This document shows positions 32,460 to 44,131 of a DNA stretch of 64,000 bases, piece after piece (positions within the stretch are counted from its first letter, which is position 1; each line of letters opens with the position of its first letter). The stretch lies in NCBI GenBank assembly GCA_023014365.1, contig JAEBUN010000072.1, positions 32,081 through 96,080 on the forward strand, written 5' to 3'. A program made the position numbers and the translations under genes. The notes under the pieces are model-generated. The model searched no databases. It was not told where the DNA came from and was given only the letters and a program-made list of their open reading frames with translations. The DNA comes from Lepiota brunneoincarnata. Its lineage: Eukaryota; Basidiomycota; Agaricomycetes; Agaricales; Agaricaceae.

Positions 32460-34952
32460 TTGGGTGACATCTTAAATATTGTTTTCATAATAACTTGTGC
32501 TACCTACGACCGATCCATTACGACAAGGGACTGAAAACAAAAATGGGTTGAACATAGGTCTGAATTCGTGTGCGAAAGTTATTCCCTCTTAATTTGGTTC
32601 CCCAATGATCTTTACGAACCAACAATCTTCTCTGCCTTGCTCAAGTCGCTCTGGACGGAACCTCTACCCTTTAAAATCTCCACTATGGCACCTTTTGTCT
32701 ACAGCTGAATCTCCGAGGATTGCAATAACGGCATTTGTCGGAGTGTCCAAAGGGGGCTTTGTACCTGCTATAGCTCTCGCGGTTGACGCACACTTGGGTA
32801 CGGGAGTGAATGTGGGCGTGATGGGGCACACAGCTTGTTGGGATCGGGGCCCTGCCCTTGGGTCAGTGTGGATGGGGTGCATGTGCGGCTTACGCTTACA
32901 GAGGTAAAAGGAGAACGTTTCACGTTCTCGGCTTTGATAGAGCCAGTGAGCTGGAGAAAGTCGCGGTTCCAGAGGTATTTATTGTACACCATATCAGGAG
33001 CTACCGGTGGCATTCCAAGCCAGGGAGGTCACGGTCAATACAGTTATAGAAGTTCGACTCGGAGACACAGTTATGATAGGATGCTAGAAGACCGATCAAA
33101 CAGAGAATGCAGGAAAACATATAGGCTGCTCACTCGTGATTCCAAAAGGAATGTTATCGCTCGCACCCAACTCCTCCCTCTGTGACTCCGCCCGTCCCGC
33201 TCTCATCAACGATAGCAGCAGTCTCGTGCCCAAAGTCCTCGGGCATGTGTGGCAGTTTGGCACGAACCTATTGAGAAGATGGAGGTGTGATGGGTTGTGA
33301 GGAGGCACTGAACTTTTCAAGTAGAGGATGGGAGGACAATGGGTCCCGAGAAGCGCGGCACAGAGGCCGGGATGGGGCGGGATGAAGAGGCACAGAGGTA
33401 TGGGAAGACGGGAGAGGCTGAGGTGCGGAGAAGAATGAGTCTTTTGGTGATGCATAGACGATAAGGAGACCTGTGGGTGTCTCCTGAGACGGCCAGCGCT
33501 CGATTGCCGGTTAAGGAGTGAGATACTCACGTTAGCGCTAGAAATCTGAGGAAAGACGCTGGGATAGAGATAAGTGGGGGGGGTGCACGGACGATGAAGA
33601 GGCCAATGGGTGTCTCCTGTGCGTTGAGGACTGCGAAACAGGTAGCACTTGTTCATCTGTCAGGGAGCGAGATATGCACGTTGACATTTGTTCGATTTCT
33701 AGGAGAATGCGGAGACAGTTGTGAGGGGATGCTGGAAGGCCAGTCAAACGAGAAACATAGAAAAATACTATTCCGGTTACCTCGAAAAAGATGCCAGTGT
33801 CTTTATCGCGCGACAACTGGACCCCTGTGATCTTGTCTCCCCTCCTCTCCTGGAGCGCTCATCGACGACAGCGGCCGGGGCCCCCCGCGCAGTCATTTGT
33901 CGTGCTCGGTATGTACGCGGTGTCTGTATTTCCTCCTTTTTTTACTTCTTGCCACGACGGGTCAGTGGCTCCGAGTAGGGAAAGTGAAACGTGGAGTTCA
34001 AGTTCCAATCCAAAAGTGTTGGGCTCTCGACCGCCTCCAGAGATGGTGGGCCTCATCATTCATAGCCCAGAAGGCACTTTCAGGCTCAGAGTCCTTGGAC
34101 ATGGATGATGGCACGTTGTACACATGCCGAGGAGGTCGATATGTGGTGGGCTGTGAGGAGGCACGGAACTTTTTGAGCCAAGGGTTGGAAAACGAGGGTT
34201 CCGGGGAAGCGTGGAACAGCGAGACGAGGGACGACGGAGGTATGGGGAGACTAGGGAATATGCCAGGACGTGGAGAAGGACAAATTTGGGAATGGCGCAC
34301 AGACGGCAAAGAGACCTGTGGGTATCTCTGCCTTGAGGACTGCGAGACGTTTAGCATTCGTTCAGTGGTGGAGCGCAAGACGCACGTTCACTTTTGTTAG
34401 ACGCAGTAGATTTCTGCAAAGCACATTAGTATTACAGCAAAGTGTGAATAACAGATAAAGCAACCTTCTTGAGATGCTCGGCTGCAACGAGCAGAGGATT
34501 AGAGTGTTGGCCTTCCGTTTAACCTGGGATCCAGGTGGCTTCTTGGAGATGGTAATCATTGGATGCCATGGCATGAGTCTCGGATGAATATCTCCCTGGG
34601 CAGCTCGACGCGTAAATGGGGTCGGACACCATTTGGAACGATGAGGGTGAGGCAAAGAGCAGTGATCGCAATTAGCATCAGCCTTCCCACGTCCCGATGC
34701 CCGTTTGGGTCACGCATACTTGAAGATATGTAGTATAAGCAACTCTAAACAGCGATACCGCTTGCGCATTATAGCTGACAAGTCCCAGCTTGACATATGG
34801 TTTTCCTAATAGATAGTCATAATACAGGAGAACGAAAGTGTTACAAGGCATTCGCGTAGCTAATTTTTGGTGGAGCCAATACTTCGCCTCTGAGAATACC
34901 ACTACAATCCAATAATACACATACACAACATTGAATATCCACTGAATAGCTC
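32460..34952. repeat. Spacer after NACHT4, first part of duplicated block B
   Basis: 32590-32900 matches 10540-10850, and 32830-32885 keeps a short GST exon-2 relic. 32940-34900 matches block A in order. A copy of the 14160 piece lies at 33860-33950. No intact gene. Confidence 0.55.
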
Positions 34953-36349
34953 TTATATACGATGGCGAGGAAGGAGCTGCAAATCACGACCAATCCGATG
35001 AAAAATCCGAGCATTGATAATCGCACCAAGGGCGCAGAAGATACTACTCGCAGATGGTTAAACCGGTTAAACGGCGTAAACACTATTCTCAGCTCACGGG
35101 ATAGTGGAAAGTCTCGCTTGCTACATGACCAAATATCCGTTTGAATCAACTTGTGATTCCATCGTCCAACGACCAGCTGCTTACCTTTCCAAAAATAGCC
35201 ATCATAAGATTGACAAAGCGAACAACTAATCCCCGCTTGTCAAAGGCCGCCAGAGTTAAGGAGCCAGAATAGTGGTCGTACCAAAAAGATACATGAAATA
35301 ACGTCCCCCATCCCGTCTGAACCTGGTTAAAATATCACCCGAGCATTTGTATGGCTTGTCCAGGATATTTGATGTGCAGAGGAAAATGTTGAAGATATCC
35401 CAAATCATCTATAACACAAGGCAAGTTACTAATATCCAAGGGACATATATACGAACTTGCAGACGCACAATAGCGGCGGATTCTGCTATGTAATATCCAA
35501 GGGCGTGATCAGGCAGCGCCAATAAGCACTGGGGAAGGCCTTCTATGACCAATGCGAGAGCTGGGAGCTTCACTGAGCGACAATATAAAGAAAGGCCTAG
35601 TCTATCGACGCACGAGGGAAGTTTATTATCTCGAAGACGGATGCAGTAGCCACGACGCTGACCACGACAGTGATCATTACAGCGATACTGTAGGCAACAC
35701 TGCGACTATATTCCCATAGGGAATGGATGCGATAAATAACGACTCCTATATCACGATGGAGCGTTAAATGAGAGGGTCAAGATGCGGGATGATAGCATCT
35801 ACATGCCTTCTGTTCCAATAGCTGAGATGTCGAACAGAAAAGCACAGACAATGAAAAATGTCCTGCAACTTGAAGGGTACCACAGCAAGTATAAACCGTT
35901 CGTGCATTAGAATAGAACGGATCGATGCACTTACTCCTTCGCATGGGAGTGAGCCCAAGTCAATGACAGACGCAAGTAAAATTCACCTGTACCCCTAAAT
36001 CGTGTTTAAAACCTCCCAGCACTGCATTAAAACAGAGGTAAATGCTGGAAATTATTGCACCTAAAGTCAAACGTACTAACGGCAGTGTATATCACGAGAA
36101 CTTCCGTGATATACCGACCACAAAGAAACAAAACTTTAACCCGAGTCCCCCTCCGAAGACTCGTCCACACATCGGATATCTCATCGTCAATATGGGTCAA
36201 ATGATCGTAGACCAGACACGATAGGGCAATCGCTAAGATAGAAGACACTGAAATTAGCGGCGAGAAGACGACTAGGTCCTCAACTCACCACTACAATACC
36301 TATCCCCCATTATAAGGGCCGAGTTGTCAGTGAGTTGGGTGATAGACAT
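34953..36349 (-). CDS. DUF6533-type multi-pass membrane protein, copy B
   Basis: Starts at 36349 (MSITQLTDNSALIMGDRYCS). It has the same exon plan as copy A: core SCLVYDHLTHIDDE, LFLCGRYITEVLV, FLFDISAIGTE, YRIHSLWEYSRSVAYSIA and the late element RRDGGRYFMYLF. The 2-nt exon is at 35935-35936 (GA). The donor after GTE is GC, as in copy A. Like copy A it has an extra T relative to copy C in the last exon, giving an early stop at 35067-35069. The family tail ALGAIINARIFHRIGRD is intact in another frame, ending at 34953. Function of the family is unknown. Confidence 0.65.
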
Positions 36350-36974
36350 TTTGGAAGAACAGATTGGTGCTCGTTCAGGTTTTGTACCATCCATTGTACC
36401 AATCAGGTCGTATTACAACTACCGCATCAAATCAAATACCCTGTTGGCGGTCTACGATCAGCGTGATGATGTGGGGCAGTGCAGACTTTTTTTGTATCCA
36501 TCATCATACATCAGATACCGACCACCGGAATATAACCTGATGCTGCAGTCCATCCAGCTCCTTATCGTACGGGTTGCTTGGGGTGGGATCGCGTTGTGTC
36601 CGATTCATTCATTAATTCGAGTCTGCAACATGTGATATTTCGACAACCATTATTCACAACCACACAGTCTCCTAATCTCGGTTGGGATTCCGTACGCCAC
36701 CTACAAGATCAATCACATCGCGTTGGAGAACGGTCGTTCCAGCATGTGTTGATCAAAGTTCATCAACCCTACTAAGCCAAGGTCGGCACTTTGAAACCAG
36801 GCTCGACTACCCAAGAAGTATTAAGAAGAGCCGAAGAGCGACACATCACGACCGATATCAAGTTCTTTAAATGTTGCCACGTGGTTATATTTTCTGGGAT
36901 AGGCTACAAATGTCTTGACCGATTGAAATTACAAAACTCCCAGCTTCGTATAGACGTGATGCATTGGAAAGCTT

Positions 36975-37856
36975 TCAATACGAGGACTTGCTCACAACGC
37001 CATCTTTCACGGCCAACCATGAGGGCCTATTGCTTATATCTTTGAACCAACTAGCAACAGCAAGAATGGGTATCAGAAATATGTCATCCACAGAGAGAGA
37101 GCCAAGTCAGCTGACCGAGCAAGGTTGGGTCTGGGCCCGAAGAAGTCCACGCCAGTAGCAAGGAGATGCGTGCCAAAGGGAAGATGGAAGAAATCGGCGA
37201 GAGTGGGTTCCTATTTTCTTTCATCAGTCCGGAGTAACACGGGGTGGATAGGGGTACGGTTCGTACATCGCCAGCAAGGTACTTGGACTTTCCTAGAAGC
37301 ACCTCGTAGACATCGAGCTTAGCCTGAAGCGTCTTGACAGCCTCCTCAAAGGCTGCTTCGTTGGTTGGAAGCCCACGAATACTGCAACTCCCGATTGATC
37401 CTCCTACTTTACAACGAGCAGCAAGGAGTACTCACGGCTTAATAACCTTCTCCAACGCAGCCCTGACTGCATAGGGATCAAAGTTTGAGTACTCAATAGA
37501 GGCGGCTTGCTCAAACAGTGCCTGGCCCTTTGGATCAGTGGGGATGAGAGGTGCACCACGGTCAGCCCATTTATTCGCGATATAACGGCAGATGGCACGA
37601 CTCTCATAGAGGATAAAGCCGTCATCATCCTATGCACCCAGAGAACCTCAGCTTATGGAGGTTTCGTCTTATGAACCGTACATACGATACTTGGGACTTG
37701 GCCAAAAGGGTGCTTCTGCAGATAATCGGGATCTTTTTGCTCGTTTTTTGCCCGGTCGAGGACAATGAATTCGAACGGAACTTGCTTTTCGTGCAAGATC
37801 TGTGCAACCCGGCGGGTGGCAGTGGAAGTGGGGAAACCGTAGAGCTTCAGAACCAT
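36975..37856 (-). CDS. Glutathione S-transferase
   Basis: Conjugates glutathione to electrophiles in the cytosol. Five exons (37856-37686, 37629-37436, 37381-37267, 37210-37116, 37050-36975) join exactly to 216 aa, a normal GST length. The N-terminal thioredoxin-like domain begins MVLKLYGFPTSTATRRV, with the putative active-site Ser/Thr in the STAT segment. It ends with the binding-site loop GQVPSI and YESRAICRYIA. The helical domain carries the N-capping region ADFFHLPFG and the tail ARWFKDISNRPSW. The pattern suggests the phi-like fungal group. It is the only complete GST here; fragments of it lie next to the NACHT copies, so it appears to be the surviving member of an amplified unit. Confidence 0.9.
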
Positions 37857-38559
37857 CTGTGACTTGTGTGTCGGATAAGAGGGAGACAGTGGGGGGGAAG
37901 GCCAGTGTGAGGGTTTGCTTCGTTCGTCCCCTTATATCATTCTGTAGCACCGAGGTGGTAATATCATACCCGCAGAAGATGATGACAAATGCGTAAATTG
38001 GTAAGTCTAGCTATCTAAGGAATGGTTCTGAGAAAAAAGGCACACGAAGACCCCACTTCTTTACCGGGAGAGTAAACCCTGTTGAGCTGCTTCCGGGTAA
38101 GTTGCAGGGAAATTCCGAAGACTTTAAGAATAAAGCAAGCCTGTTAGACCACACTGCTCAGAGCTGTGTCAAAATGTATGACATGCATGTTGTCCATCGA
38201 GGACGGTGTTAATCCACCATGAACACAAGTGGATCACCACCCGGTGATCTTACAGTGGCTCGTGATAAGCACTGCTTCGCGTGTGAGCCGTGTTTAGTCT
38301 TCTGTCAACTAATCACTCTAAGGGTTGGGATGTGACCCAGAGTGGATGTAAACACATCCGTAGCTGCCTTGCGAGAATCGCTATGGTACAATAATATAAA
38401 TATACCGTACTTCAAACAAAATGCAGGATATATATTTGCGAGAGATAAGCTAACGGAAGGGCTTCTTGTGATCGGTTCTTGTAAAGCTTAATAATTTAGA
38501 ATTAGCCCCTGAAGCAATTCCAATCCCAGTGCGATGGGCGCAATGCACTTGACGATTAA
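37857..38559. other. Intergenic, nothing recognised
   Basis: A gap of about 700 bp between the GST start and the end of DUF6533 copy C. Both genes are on the minus strand, so this should hold the GST promoter. No repeat or motif stands out. Confidence 0.5.
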
Positions 38560-39987
38560 TTATGTGAAAGGTGTAATTTGTCTGGCTTTCGGATCGTAAG
38601 GACGGAGGGCTCTTAAATCGCGACCAATCCGATGGAAAATACGAGCATTGATAATTGCGCCCAGAGCACAGACGATACTGTTGCGAACAACTACGGTGTG
38701 AGGCAGGTTAACAGAGTATAAGTGATGCTCGGCTTACGGGACAGCGGAAAACCTTGCATACTATTTGTTGACTAATCAGTGATCCAACCAGGGAAGCTCG
38801 AAATTCTCCTTACTTTTCCGAAGATGGACATCATGAAATTAAAAAAGTGAACAACTGAAATCAGTGCTCATCAGGAGTCGGATATTATCAGAAAAAAAGA
38901 GGGTCGCACCAAAGAGACACATGAAATAGCGCCCTCCGTCTCGTTTGAACCTAGTGAGAATATCACCTGAGCATCGGTATGGCTGGTCCAGCATGTTGGA
39001 TGTGCAGAGGACGAGGTTGAAAAGAGTCCAGATCATCTATTAACACAAGGCGGAGACTAGTCACCAAAGATTGAAAGTGCGAAATATGAATGTATTGACT
39101 CACCAAGGCAGCATTTATTGCTATGTTATAGTCGATAGGGCGATTAGGAATTACGAACACGCATTCGGGGGGGGAGCCAGCGACGCCCAGCACGAGAGCT
39201 AGTTTCATTGAGCGGGAAATAGGAAAGAAAGCGAACTAGCTCGTGAACGCACGAGGGAAGTTCACCATCTGGAAAATAGACGTAGTAACCACAACGCCAA
39301 CCACGGCGCTAACCATCCCAATAATACTGTAGGTGACACGACGATTACTTTGCCATAGCGAATGTATACGGTACACCACGACTCCTAGATTGTGATGAAA
39401 GTTGAGTGAAATCTTCGACTCTTAGAACCGACATACCTTCTGTTCCAATCGCTGAGATATCAAACAGCAAAATCAGTACGACGAAATAAGATTTGCATCT
39501 TCAAATTGAATAGCAAGGCGAATCATGAGCGGCTTCCACATGTGGGCGGAATTGATCAACGTTCTTACTCCTACAAATTAGAGTGAGCCTCAGTGAATAA
39601 CGGATAAGCTGGACATGTAAATTTACCTGCAGCTTCAAATCATAATCCAGGCCTCCCCATACTATGTTGAACAAAATAAATTAGTGAAAACCAACAAGTC
39701 GAAAGACGAAACGTGCCAACTGCAGTGTAGATCACAAGAATATCTGTGATATACCGTCCACAAAGAAACAGAACTTTAATCAAGGTTCCCTTTCGGAGAT
39801 TCAACCAAACGTCGAATATTTCATCGTCAAGACGGGTCAAATGGTCGTACACCAGACAGGATAACGCCACCGCTAACAGAGATCATGAGTATTAACAGGC
39901 AGGAAAGACGGGGGCGTGTAGCTCACCACTACAATACCTAATCCCCCTTAAGGGTGTCTGGCTGTCAGGGGGGTATACGACGGACAT
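38560..39987 (-). CDS. DUF6533-type multi-pass membrane protein, copy C (intact)
   Basis: Ten exons (39987-39927, 39872-39717, 39661-39627, 39570-39569, 39498-39437, 39384-39253, 39198-39104, 39036-38910, 38854-38814, 38727-38560) sum to 879 nt, or 292 aa with no internal stop. The family core is SCLVYDHLTRLDDE, VLFLCGRYITDILV, LLFDISAIGTEG, YRIHSLWQSNRRVTYSI, and the tail NARIFHRIGRDLRAL. The fourth exon is only 2 nt (GA); it gives Gln-Glu-Cys at the join, matching Gln-Asp-Cys in copies A and B. The second intron has a GC donor. This copy is diverged from A and B and is probably the older single-copy relative. Cellular role unknown; likely an integral membrane protein. Confidence 0.78.
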
Positions 39988-41161
39988 TATGGGGGGAACG
40001 GATTGTGGCCAATCACCCAGGTTTTGTATCCACGCATCGCGAGTCAACCATACTACATCAAGATCAAACAGCGGCAACCTGCCGTGGAGCGCGCATGCTA
40101 TTCTAGTGCCTATCATCAGGTATTAGTCCTTACGCTCAAAGCTTGCAAACTTGAGAAGTTGAGGACGATGTGCTGAGGTGCCGGAGCCCGAACGCCATCC
40201 ATGGTTAAACCCCCTTGCCTTACCCGATCGGGACACTCGCTCTCTTCGTTGCCCTAGGGTATCTGGGGATACAACTGCGTTGCGCCCACTTTGTGTAAAA
40301 ACGCCGTGAGAACCCGCTATCTGAACATTTATAATCATCTTGTCGCCATCATACAATCCCACCGCATCACCATATAGCTTCCATTTTCCGCAAATGAATC
40401 GCGTCTCCTGTCTTCAACCCATCACATCGCTGATGAACGATTGTTCCAATATTTGTTGGCTACTCCATTGAGTCAGAGATTAAATCATTAAAGCGTTGTC
40501 ACTGCCCGTTGACTGGAGATGCCTACCGGGACGAGTCCGAGCCGAGAAACACGCAACCAGGGCGGCATCGTGCTTTTTGATGAGGCGAGGTTTCATCGTG
40601 TCTGCGCTTATATGCTTCCCTTGATATAAAATAGAAGCGGTCCTAACGCGCATTTGTTATTGTGGCGGTAAAATGTAGTAGCCGTCTATCATGCAGCGGG
40701 TTTTCCTCACTTGTGTGCCATCACATATCATTTGCTTGTCTTCTCTGCTCGGATGAACAGAGGCTGATAATGCCCCGTCCGGCCTCCTATACCTACTAAC
40801 CCGGATTCATATCTAGCCCTTCCGACGAAGTCAGGTACGCATATCAGCTTCTTAGGTTTGATGGTGTAACACCGAAGCCATCATCATTCGATGGGGCGAT
40901 GTCCGAAGCAGAGACAGAGGGGGTACCTCGCCGTACGCAGATGCAGTACCCTCTGGAAATTGTCTAAGACTTTTACAGTAAGGAAACGAAGATCGCGCGT
41001 CTGAGTCGCCAGTTACCGTATTCTGGTGTCTGTGCAGGCTCTAGGCTACACCGTCTTCACACACCTGTTCGTGCATAAACCAACCAATTCCACTTCATGC
41101 TTGTAATCACACCCGCAGGAACGAAAAGACCGATTATTTCAAAAAAAGAAACAAACAAAAA
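39988..41161. other. Intergenic, nothing recognised
   Basis: Contains the upstream region of DUF6533 copy C and the region downstream of the transporter. Short open frames such as 40123-40362 (-) show no motif. Confidence 0.5.
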
Positions 41162-43616
41162 TTACCCCGAATGGTGCGAGCCTTTGCTCGGGATATCATC
41201 ATCAACCTCATCGGACCTACTTTCCCCACCATGCACAGGAGAAGGCGTTATCGACAACACCGTCGGAAGCGCAACAACCAACGCACTCCCAAGCAGTGCC
41301 CAGTTTATCGTAAATTGTGTAATAGGTCGATCTAAAAAAAAAAACACCATGAAGTCAGTCCCTCACAACTCGCGGACTGATTCGAATGCAAAAAAGGCAG
41401 GAGTGCTATTCGAAGAAGTTTGACTCACAATGCAATGCATTGATCCTCCAAGCGACCGCACCTCCCGTTGCCTGGAACGTTTTGTACACTGATTATCAAA
41501 AGAAAGATGGGTTATGTTTCTTAGTTTCCCATGATCTAAAATCGACGACTGGAGGGTGGGGGGAGACGGGACTCGGGTTCGAAAGAAAACCCGAGGCCTT
41601 CAAAGTAGTACTCACGTCCAACGAATTTTGCCGCCGCTTGAGGACTCTCAGCCAATGAGGCCATCAACCAATAACAATATGACTAAAAGATCCATATTCA
41701 TCAACAGCCCATTTAGCCTCACGGTGATGGAAGAAAGAGAAACCACTCACTTGCCAAAAGGCATCAAATGCGCCGTAAAAGAAGTACCTAAAATATGAAA
41801 TCACCACGATGTTGATACGCGAGAAAGCGAGGGCAACAACACCACGCACAGCCAAAACGGTCCAATAAAAGTTCTGGTATCAGAAAAGTCAAGCCACTGT
41901 TTTCTTCCAATACGGTCCGCCCAACGTTGGAACGATAGTCCACCTAACCGACCAAAAAATAAAATAGTGTTCCAGGCAAGTCGGAATCGGGTATAACCAC
42001 TTACCACCCCATATAACGAACCCCGTTGTCAACACAAAGACATATCCCAATATAGCCCTTTGCGGTCTCGAGAGCCATTTCAAATCGAGCAAAAACCCAA
42101 TCAACAATCCGCCAAACTGCAATACCCCTCAAACCAATGAGTAAAGTCCCGTTCCCCCAAGTACCAAAAAAAAATCAAACACCATCACCATTTGCGCAAT
42201 CCAATACATAGCACCATTCAACGATCTCGTCCTGAGCGTGAAAATGTCACCTAGGGAACGGGAACCCATCGACGGGATATATAGGATTAGTACGCGTTGC
42301 TTTCCCCGTTTGATGTACCAAAGAAACCGCACCATTCACGTTATTCTGCTGATAAGAATAAAAAAAGTTGGCGCAGAAGAACGCAGGGATCAGTAGAATG
42401 ATCCTCCAATTCCCGATCGAAGCCGCAAAGTTGTGCAACTCGCGTCGGGTAGACGAAGTAAACCCCTTTCTTTCAGATGGTGGTGGGCCGGCTAGCGTGC
42501 CGTCCTGCCTGACTACCTTATGGGGTGGAGAAACTAAACTCGAGGATAGCCAACCGAAGACTGGAGAGGGAGAGAAGATAGTCAAGGTCGGTTAGTGATC
42601 ACAGGGTACTATTACTACTACTCGGAGTCCGTGGTTTCAACTCACGCATTATAGCCATGAACGCTCCGTCTTGATCCCACGGGTATGAGAGAGTTTATTA
42701 GGAAAATTGTGCCTTTGAGACTTACATGTGCCGTCAGTAACGGTACCACCCTTCGAATGGAAATTTAATGCGAAGGAAATAAAGGATCCAATGCCACCCC
42801 CGAGATTAAAAATGACCTGTCAGAGTAATGAGGCACCCAATTTTATCTTCAAAAATGGATAACGTACCCAGAATAAGGCTATCGCCCGTCCTTTTTGATC
42901 CGGTAAAGGGTATGAAACCATAATCTGAAGGGTGTATGTTAAGCCCATGGCTACCATCCGGCGAATAAACGACTCAACAGCTCCTTGCGCTACCCAAAGG
43001 AAAGATGCACCAATACCAAGAATAGCACCACTAGCGATTACGAAAGCCGAGTTGCGTGTGTGGTTGTAACATAGAAGTGAACCAGAGTAGAGTGGATAAC
43101 ACCATCCGCCTAAGGAAACAGCGCATTGCACATCACCAAAAACCAGGCTCAAGAAACAAGAAAACCAAATAAAAATAAAATTGTACGAACCGAGAAGCAA
43201 ACATACACGAGGACCAAACATCTGTCCCCCAGGTTATCAGATATCAGCCGAATCCAAAAACAAAAAAAAACACCTTACATCAAAGATGGGAGGAACAAGA
43301 GTAAGCGCCGAAGCCGCCGTTGCCGCCAACAAAGCTACCGTCGCATTAGCTGCAACAGTACTATCAAGCTGGCCTGATCCGCCCAAGCCACTGATAGCAT
43401 TATACATTCCTATAAAGTTCATAACATTGTCACAAGCTTATCAGGGCTGGATTGTATATAACCTTTACCAGGGCAGCAGAAACAAATAACAGAGATAAGC
43501 AGGATCTGTGTCATCGGCGTCCTCCATATCTCGGTGATGGATTTTCCAAAAAGGTGAGCCTGAGCCTGAGCATTGCGCCCTGATCTCGCTTCATGCACAA
43601 GGTCATCATCCGCCAT
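41162..43616 (-). CDS. UNC-93-like (DUF895) major-facilitator membrane protein
   Basis: Multi-pass membrane protein of the UNC-93/DUF895 branch of the major facilitator superfamily. Fungal members are putative transporters or channel regulators with unknown substrates. It starts MADDDLVHEARSGRN at 43616. Family signatures in order: YNAISGLGGSGQ; PLYSGSLLCYNHTRN; LGIGASFLWVAQGA then IMVSYP across an intron; LFWVIFNLGGGIGSFI; FFYSYQQNNVNGA; MYWIAQM joined to FGGLLIGFLLD; IGPFWLYFFYGAFDAFWQ; and WRINALHY near the end. Many introns of 50-130 nt are needed, all GT-AG with the frame kept. The charged tail ends DDIPSKGSHHSG. No frameshift is needed. Confidence 0.88.
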
Positions 43617-44131
43617 TTGACCTCTGGAATGTTTCGGATGAAGATAGAATAGGAACGAAGAAAGGGGGGAGAAAAGAGCTAAAACAGACCTGTGAGGGAG
43701 CATATTTTAGGACAGGGCTCTCCCACCCATTGCCACTTTGCTGATCGATTCACCGGTGGAATCGCACAAAGAAGCTTTGCTCCATGACCTCGTGAGGAAA
43801 CAGACGGGTGGCATTATTCCCTCTCGGATATCGGCATGTGATATGTTTTCACGCGAGCTATGTTCCACGTTTGATAAATATTCTACACAGGCGATCAACA
43901 AGGGGCGCTGAGTCCTACTATAGAACGACGCGATAGATAGAAGAATGAGTGGGTATAGGAAAAAGATGAAAACACTTAAACGAATATGTATGTCAAAGAA
44001 ATAAAGCACCGTGGGTGTGCAGAGACGCGACGCACGGCTCAGGCAGGCGGGGCCAGCTTCCTTTCCCTGTTTTCGGCATGTCATTAGTCGTAATCCCCAA
44101 AAAAGCTCATCCCCGGAAAGAGGTCTCAAAC

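Noticed and set aside
33980..34020. tRNA B-box-like text (GTTCAAGTTCCAATCC) that recurs in spacers
   Set aside because: No cloverleaf can be formed around it and the copies at 14.31 and 23.58 kb differ at key bases; it is part of the spacer repeat.
43707..44129. 140-codon minus-strand frame
   Set aside because: Lies downstream of the SLATT stop with no motif and mixed composition; probably chance.
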